From NCBI GenBank assembly GCA_001873585.1, contig MNZL01000077.1, positions 1 through 10,313 on the forward strand: 10,313 nucleotides of DNA, written 5' to 3'. How positions within the stretch are numbered: the stretch's first letter is position 1; each line of letters opens with the position of its first letter. Position numbers and translations under genes: made by a program. The stretch is from Rhodobacterales bacterium CG2_30_65_12. GTDB lineage: Bacteria; Pseudomonadota; Alphaproteobacteria; Rhodobacterales; Rhodobacteraceae. The notes under the pieces were generated by a model. It ran no database searches. It was not told where the DNA came from and saw only the letters and a list, made by a program, of their open reading frames with translations. Shown piece by piece: positions 7,219-10,313 of the stretch.

Positions 7219-9005
7219 GGGTGCTCGACGTCAAGAACCTCGCCGTGTCATTCCGTCAGGACGGGCAGGAGCACCCGGCGGTGCGCGGCGTGAGCTTTCA
7301 CATCGACAAGGGCGAGACGGTGGCGCTGGTGGGCGAATCGGGCTCAGGCAAATCGGTTACCGCGCTCTCCACCGTTTCACTGCTGCCCGACAGCGCCACC
7401 GTCACCGGCTCGATCCGCTACGCGCGCCGTGAGCTGCTCAATGCCAGCCCGGCGGAGCTGCGGCGGGCGCGCGGCAACGATATCAGCTTCATCTTTCAGG
7501 AGCCGATGACCTCGCTCAACCCGCTGCACACCATCGAGAAGCAGCTCACCGAATCGATCGTGCTGCACCAGGGGCTGAAGGGCGAGGCGCTGCGGGCGCG
7601 GATCGTCGAGCTGCTCGACAAGGTCGGCATTCCCGATCCCGAGGAGCGGTTGGGCGCTTATCCGCACCAGCTTTCCGGCGGCCAGCGGCAGCGGGTGATG
7701 ATTGCCATGGCGCTCGCCAACAGACCCGATTTGCTGATCGCCGACGAGCCTACCACCGCGCTCGACGTGACGATCCAGGCACAGATTCTCGACCTGCTGG
7801 CCGATTTGAAACGGGCCGAGGGCATGAGCCTTCTGTTCATCACCCACGATCTTGGCATCGTGCGCAAGATCGCCGACCGGGTTTGCGTGATGAAGGATGG
7901 CGAGATTGTCGAGGCCGGGACGACCGCCGCGATCTTCGCCAACCCGCAGCACCCCTACACGCAGATGCTTCTCTCGGCAGCGGCCACCGGACGGCCAGAC
8001 CCGGTGCCGGAGGGGGCCGAGGAAATTGCCCGGGCCGACAACCTGCGGATATGGTTTCCCATCACCCGTGGCTTTCTGCGCCGCACGGTGGGCCATATCA
8101 AAGCGGTGAACGCCGCGAGCTTTTCCGTGCGCGCGGGCGAGACGGTGGGAATTGTGGGCGAGTCCGGCTCCGGCAAGACCACGCTGGCGCTGGCGATGAC
8201 GCGGCTGATCCGCTCGCAAGGCCGCATCGTGTTCATGGGGCGCGACATTTCCCGCGCGACCAGGTCGACCGTGGAGATCGAAGCAGAGGAGCGGCTGGCC
8301 GCCGAGGTCAATGACCGCGCCCGATACGAGAATGCCGGGGAGTTTGGGCGCCGCGGCAAGGCCCGGCGCGACCTCGCCGCGTCGGTCGCCGGATACTTCG
8401 GGCTTTCGACCTATGGCAAGGTAATCCGCAAGAACCGGGCTGAACGCCGGGTTCTGCGTCGGCTCCGGCGCGACATGCAGATCGTGTTTCAGGACCCCTT
8501 TGGCAGCCTCAGCCCGCGCATGACCGCCGAGGAGATCATCGCCGAGGGGCTGACGGTGCACGGGGTGGCGCCCGGGCGCAACAAGAACGAGATGGTGGCG
8601 GAGATCATGGAAGAGGTCGGGCTCGACCCCGCCACCATGCACCGCTATCCGCACGAGTTTTCCGGCGGTCAGCGCCAACGCATCGCCATTGCCCGGGCGA
8701 TGATCCTGCGCCCGCGCCTGGTGGTGCTCGACGAGCCGACCTCGGCGCTCGATATGACGGTGCAGGTGCAGATCGTGGCGCTGCTGCGCGATCTCCAGCG
8801 CAAGCACAGGCTGGCGTATCTGTTCATCAGCCACGATCTCAGGGTGGTGCGCGCGCTTGCCCACCAGGTGCTGGTGATGAAATCGGGCGATATCGTCGAG
8901 GCGGGCACGGCGGACGAGATATTCGACGCGCCGAAGACGGCCTACACCCGTGCGCTGATGGCGGCGGCGTTCGATCTTGAGGCGGAAGACGGCGCGTCGA
9001 TGTAA
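7215..9005 (+). CDS. yejF: Double-domain ABC transporter ATPase, YejF type, with insertion in second domain
   Basis: A 596-residue fused ATPase that powers the importer from the cytoplasmic face. Domain 1: Walker A GESGSGKS (40-47), Q-loop Q95, signature LSGGQRQ (153-159), Walker B LLIADEPT (173-180), switch H211. Domain 2: Walker A GESGSGKT (315-322), Q-loop Q426, signature FSGGQRQ (482-488), Walker B LVVLDEPT (502-509), switch H540. All catalytic residues are present in both domains; FSGGQ in domain 2 is normal for YejF. The HPYT and AYTR segments after each domain are typical of the oligopeptide ATPase group. The unusual feature is the distance from Walker A lysine to Q-loop, 49 residues in domain 1 but 105 in domain 2, owing to a charged, Arg-rich insertion at about 346-415. 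E. coli YejF has 529 residues. The ATG at 7215 overlaps the yejE stop (ATGA) and fits the first beta-strand; an upstream in-frame ATG at 7110 lies inside yejE. Confidence 0.95.
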   Translation: MRVLDVKNLAVSFRQDGQEHPAVRGVSFHIDKGETVALVGESGSGKSVTALSTVSLLPDSATVTGSIRYARRELLNASPAELRRARGNDISFIFQEPMTSLNPLHTIEKQLTESIVLHQGLKGEALRARIVELLDKVGIPDPEERLGAYPHQLSGGQRQRVMIAMALANRPDLLIADEPTTALDVTIQAQILDLLADLKRAEGMSLLFITHDLGIVRKIADRVCVMKDGEIVEAGTTAAIFANPQHPYTQMLLSAAATGRPDPVPEGAEEIARADNLRIWFPITRGFLRRTVGHIKAVNAASFSVRAGETVGIVGESGSGKTTLALAMTRLIRSQGRIVFMGRDISRATRSTVEIEAEERLAAEVNDRARYENAGEFGRRGKARRDLAASVAGYFGLSTYGKVIRKNRAERRVLRRLRRDMQIVFQDPFGSLSPRMTAEEIIAEGLTVHGVAPGRNKNEMVAEIMEEVGLDPATMHRYPHEFSGGQRQRIAIARAMILRPRLVVLDEPTSALDMTVQVQIVALLRDLQRKHRLAYLFISHDLRVVRALAHQVLVMKSGDIVEAGTADEIFDAPKTAYTRALMAAAFDLEAEDGASM

Positions 9006-9021
9006 GCCGGGGCCGGCAGGG

Positions 9022-9771
9022 TCAGACGATGATGCCGCCGTCAGCGTCCTCGCCGGTTTCGTGAATCAGCAGGTCGAGTGACGGAACCACCACCCGGCGT
9101 TTGCCGTCAAGCTCGATGATCCCGACCTTTCGCAGTGCCGAGATCTGCCGGCTTACCGTTTCCAGCGTCAACCCCAGGTAGTCGGCCATTGCCTCGCGGG
9201 TCAGCGGCAGATCGAAGGTCATGCCATCCTTGGGGGTGTGCCTTTTCAGCGCTGCATCGCGCCGGGCGATGATCGTGAGCAGGCTCGCGATCTTCTCGTG
9301 CGCGGTCTTGCGGCCCAGCACCAGCATCCATTCGCGTGCCGAGTCGAGTTCATCGAGAGTCATTTCCAGCAGCCGCTGGCCGATGCGCGGAGTGGTGGTC
9401 ATCAGGTGTTCGAACGGTTTCTTGCGGAAACAACAAATCGTGAGGTCAGAGACCGCAACCACGTCGAACGGTGCCGAATCGCGGCCGGGGCGGCCGATGA
9501 AATCCGACGGCAGAAGCAGCCCCACCATCTGCGTGCGGCCGTCTTCCATGGTTTGCGAGAGGCTGGCGATGCCTGTCACCACCGAGGCAACGAATTCCAT
9601 GTGATCGCCAGCCCAGATTACGGGCTGTCCGGCATCGTAATTGCGATAATACTTGATATCTTCGAGCCGTTTCAGTTCATTCGGCTCGCACCGTGCGCAC
9701 ACTGCCTGATGCTTGATCGGGCAGTTCCAACACTCTTTGGTATCGAGGGCCACATCCATTTTTATTTTCAT
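9022..9771 (-). CDS. fnrL: FnrL, oxygen-sensing Crp/Fnr-family regulator
   Basis: An oxygen-responsive transcription factor that binds TTGAT-N4-ATCAA sites when it holds an intact 4Fe-4S cluster. With the chosen start it has 249 residues, close to Rhodobacter sphaeroides FnrL. The cluster region is CWNCPIKHQAVCARC (C14, C17, C25, C28), with a further ligand from C113 or C114 in DLTICCF. A cyclic-nucleotide-binding-type beta-roll covers about 36-125, a dimerisation helix about 131-150, and the helix-turn-helix about 190-215. The recognition helix has ExxSR (E204, S207, R208), the FNR-type DNA-reading residues. The start is uncertain: in-frame ATGs lie at complement positions 9843, 9810, 9771 and 9759. 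The two long forms would place the FNR box inside the gene and add residues unlike the family, so 9771 (or 9759) is preferred; neither has a good ribosome binding site. It converges on yejF with a 16-base gap. Confidence 0.93.
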   Translation of the reverse strand: MKIKMDVALDTKECWNCPIKHQAVCARCEPNELKRLEDIKYYRNYDAGQPVIWAGDHMEFVASVVTGIASLSQTMEDGRTQMVGLLLPSDFIGRPGRDSAPFDVVAVSDLTICCFRKKPFEHLMTTTPRIGQRLLEMTLDELDSAREWMLVLGRKTAHEKIASLLTIIARRDAALKRHTPKDGMTFDLPLTREAMADYLGLTLETVSRQISALRKVGIIELDGKRRVVVPSLDLLIHETGEDADGGIIV

Positions 9772-9784
9772 GCCGGAGACCGGT

Positions 9785-9798
9785 TTGATCCTGATCAA
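9785..9798. promoter_or_regulatory. FNR/FnrL binding site between fnrL and hemN
   Basis: TTGATCCTGATCAA is a perfect match to the FNR consensus TTGAT-N4-ATCAA, with six-base arms. It lies in the divergent gap, 13 bases before the preferred fnrL ATG (9771) and 35 bases before the hemN ATG. FnrL control of hemZ/hemN under low oxygen is known in Rhodobacter, so autoregulation of fnrL together with control of hemN is the likely role. Confidence 0.9.
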
Positions 9799-9821
9799 TG
9801 TCGCGCGCATCGTTTCCGCTA

Positions 9822-9826
9822 GAGGG
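9822..9826 (+). promoter_or_regulatory. Ribosome binding site of hemN
   Basis: GAGGG lies seven bases before the ATG at 9834, a normal spacing. It supports this start over an in-frame ATG at 9798, which overlaps the FNR box and would add twelve residues not seen at the start of HemN proteins. Confidence 0.55.
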
Positions 9827-9833
9827 TAGTCGA

Positions 9834-10313
9834 ATGCAGTCACTCACGCAACTTCGCAAACTCGGACTGTTTGACGCCCGAGTGCCCCGCTATACGAGCT
9901 ATCCCACCGCCCCGCAATTCAAAGCGGGCGCGTGGGGTAGCGATGTCGCAACATGGCTGGAGGCGATCCCGCCTGGCGCGCCGGTCTCGCTCTACATCCA
10001 TGTGCCATTCTGCCGCCGGTTGTGCTGGTTCTGCGCCTGCCGCACCCAAGGCACACAGACCGCCGAGCCGGTGGGCGCATACGTTGAAATACTCAAGGCG
10101 GAGCTCAAACTGGTCAAGCGCCACCTCGCCGAGGGGATCGAGATCGAGCACCTGCATTGGGGCGGCGGCACACCGACGCTGCTGCAGCCGCAGATGATCG
10201 CCGACCTTGCTGGCGCGATCTTCGACGTGGCCCCCCTCGCCGAGGGCGCGCAATTTTCTGTCGAGATCGACCCGACCGAGATTGACGGCCCCCGGCTTGA
10301 CGCGCTGGCGGCC
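9834..10313 (+). CDS. hemN: Oxygen-independent coproporphyrinogen III oxidase HemN (HemZ), 3' end missing
   Basis: A radical SAM enzyme that oxidatively decarboxylates coproporphyrinogen III to protoporphyrinogen IX without oxygen, the anaerobic route for haem and bacteriochlorophyll synthesis. The first 160 codons are present and the frame is open at the right edge. The N-terminus LRKLGLFDARVPRYTSYPTAP is characteristic of proteobacterial HemN. The cluster motif is YIHVPFCRRLCWFCACR, with C60, C64 and C67 as CxxxCxxC plus the extra HemN cysteine C69. The SAM-binding GGGTP is at 110-114, and FSVEIDPTE (141-149) follows. These features identify true HemN rather than the HemW-like relatives. 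It is divergent from fnrL with the FNR box between them, so it should be induced at low oxygen. The HemN label is secure; the C-terminal HemN domain cannot be seen. Confidence 0.95.
   Translation, partial: MQSLTQLRKLGLFDARVPRYTSYPTAPQFKAGAWGSDVATWLEAIPPGAPVSLYIHVPFCRRLCWFCACRTQGTQTAEPVGAYVEILKAELKLVKRHLAEGIEIEHLHWGGGTPTLLQPQMIADLAGAIFDVAPLAEGAQFSVEIDPTEIDGPRLDALAA

Noticed and set aside
7377..8864. Long open frame (about 495 codons) antisense to yejF, with similar long antisense frames opposite yejE, yejB and the pheA/cycM region
   Set aside because: These are mirror frames of GC-rich codon usage. The sense strand encodes clear conserved families throughout, and the antisense translations are His/Arg/Gly-rich with no recognisable domain.
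9006..9021. GCCGG-GG-CCGGC inverted repeat between the converging yejF and fnrL genes as a bidirectional terminator
   Set aside because: The two-base loop is too short for a full stem and there is no T-run on either strand.
9798..9833. Upstream in-frame ATG at 9798 as the hemN start
   Set aside because: It overlaps the FNR box and has no ribosome binding site. It would add twelve residues absent from HemN N-termini, whereas the ATG at 9834 has GAGGG at normal spacing and begins the conserved region.

Overview
The window is a GC-rich chromosomal segment from an alphaproteobacterium, most likely a member of the Rhodobacterales (Rhodobacter/Paracoccus/Roseobacter group). I infer this from three things: a membrane-anchored cytochrome of the CycM/cytochrome c552 type, an FnrL-type regulator divergent from an oxygen-independent coproporphyrinogen oxidase (the fnrL-hemZ/hemN pair known from Rhodobacter sphaeroides), and the wording of the proteins. 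Coding density is very high. I see no mobile element, tRNA, rRNA or CRISPR array, and no gene-free stretch longer than about 170 bases.

Layout. Positions 1-1304 (+): the 3' part of nudC (Nudix NADH pyrophosphatase), then a small SRPBCC-fold protein. Positions 1323-2165 (-): pheA, a monofunctional prephenate dehydratase, convergent with the SRPBCC gene. Positions 2308-2847 (+): cycM, divergent from pheA and closed by a very strong intrinsic terminator at 2869-2900. Positions 3019-9005 (+): a complete yejABEF-type peptide ABC transporter operon with a solute-binding protein, two permeases and a double ATPase. Its last three genes are translationally coupled. Positions 9022-9771 (-): fnrL, convergent with yejF. 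Positions 9834-10313 (+): the first 160 codons of hemN, divergent from fnrL across a perfect FNR box.

The transporter should import peptides or peptide-like compounds from the periplasm. The fnrL/hemN pair links oxygen sensing to anaerobic haem synthesis, and CycM uses haem to carry electrons from the bc1 complex to terminal oxidases. NudC and PheA are ordinary metabolic genes.

Most of the window is conventional and I see no wholly new system. Three things deserve a second look. (1) The second ATPase domain of YejF carries about 55 extra, mostly basic residues between Walker A and the Q-loop. (2) YejA, YejB and YejE each contain exactly two cysteines, and all six are predicted to lie on the periplasmic side. 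(3) The FNR box lies so close to both start codons that ordinary class II activation would give a leaderless or nearly leaderless hemN transcript and cannot activate fnrL.
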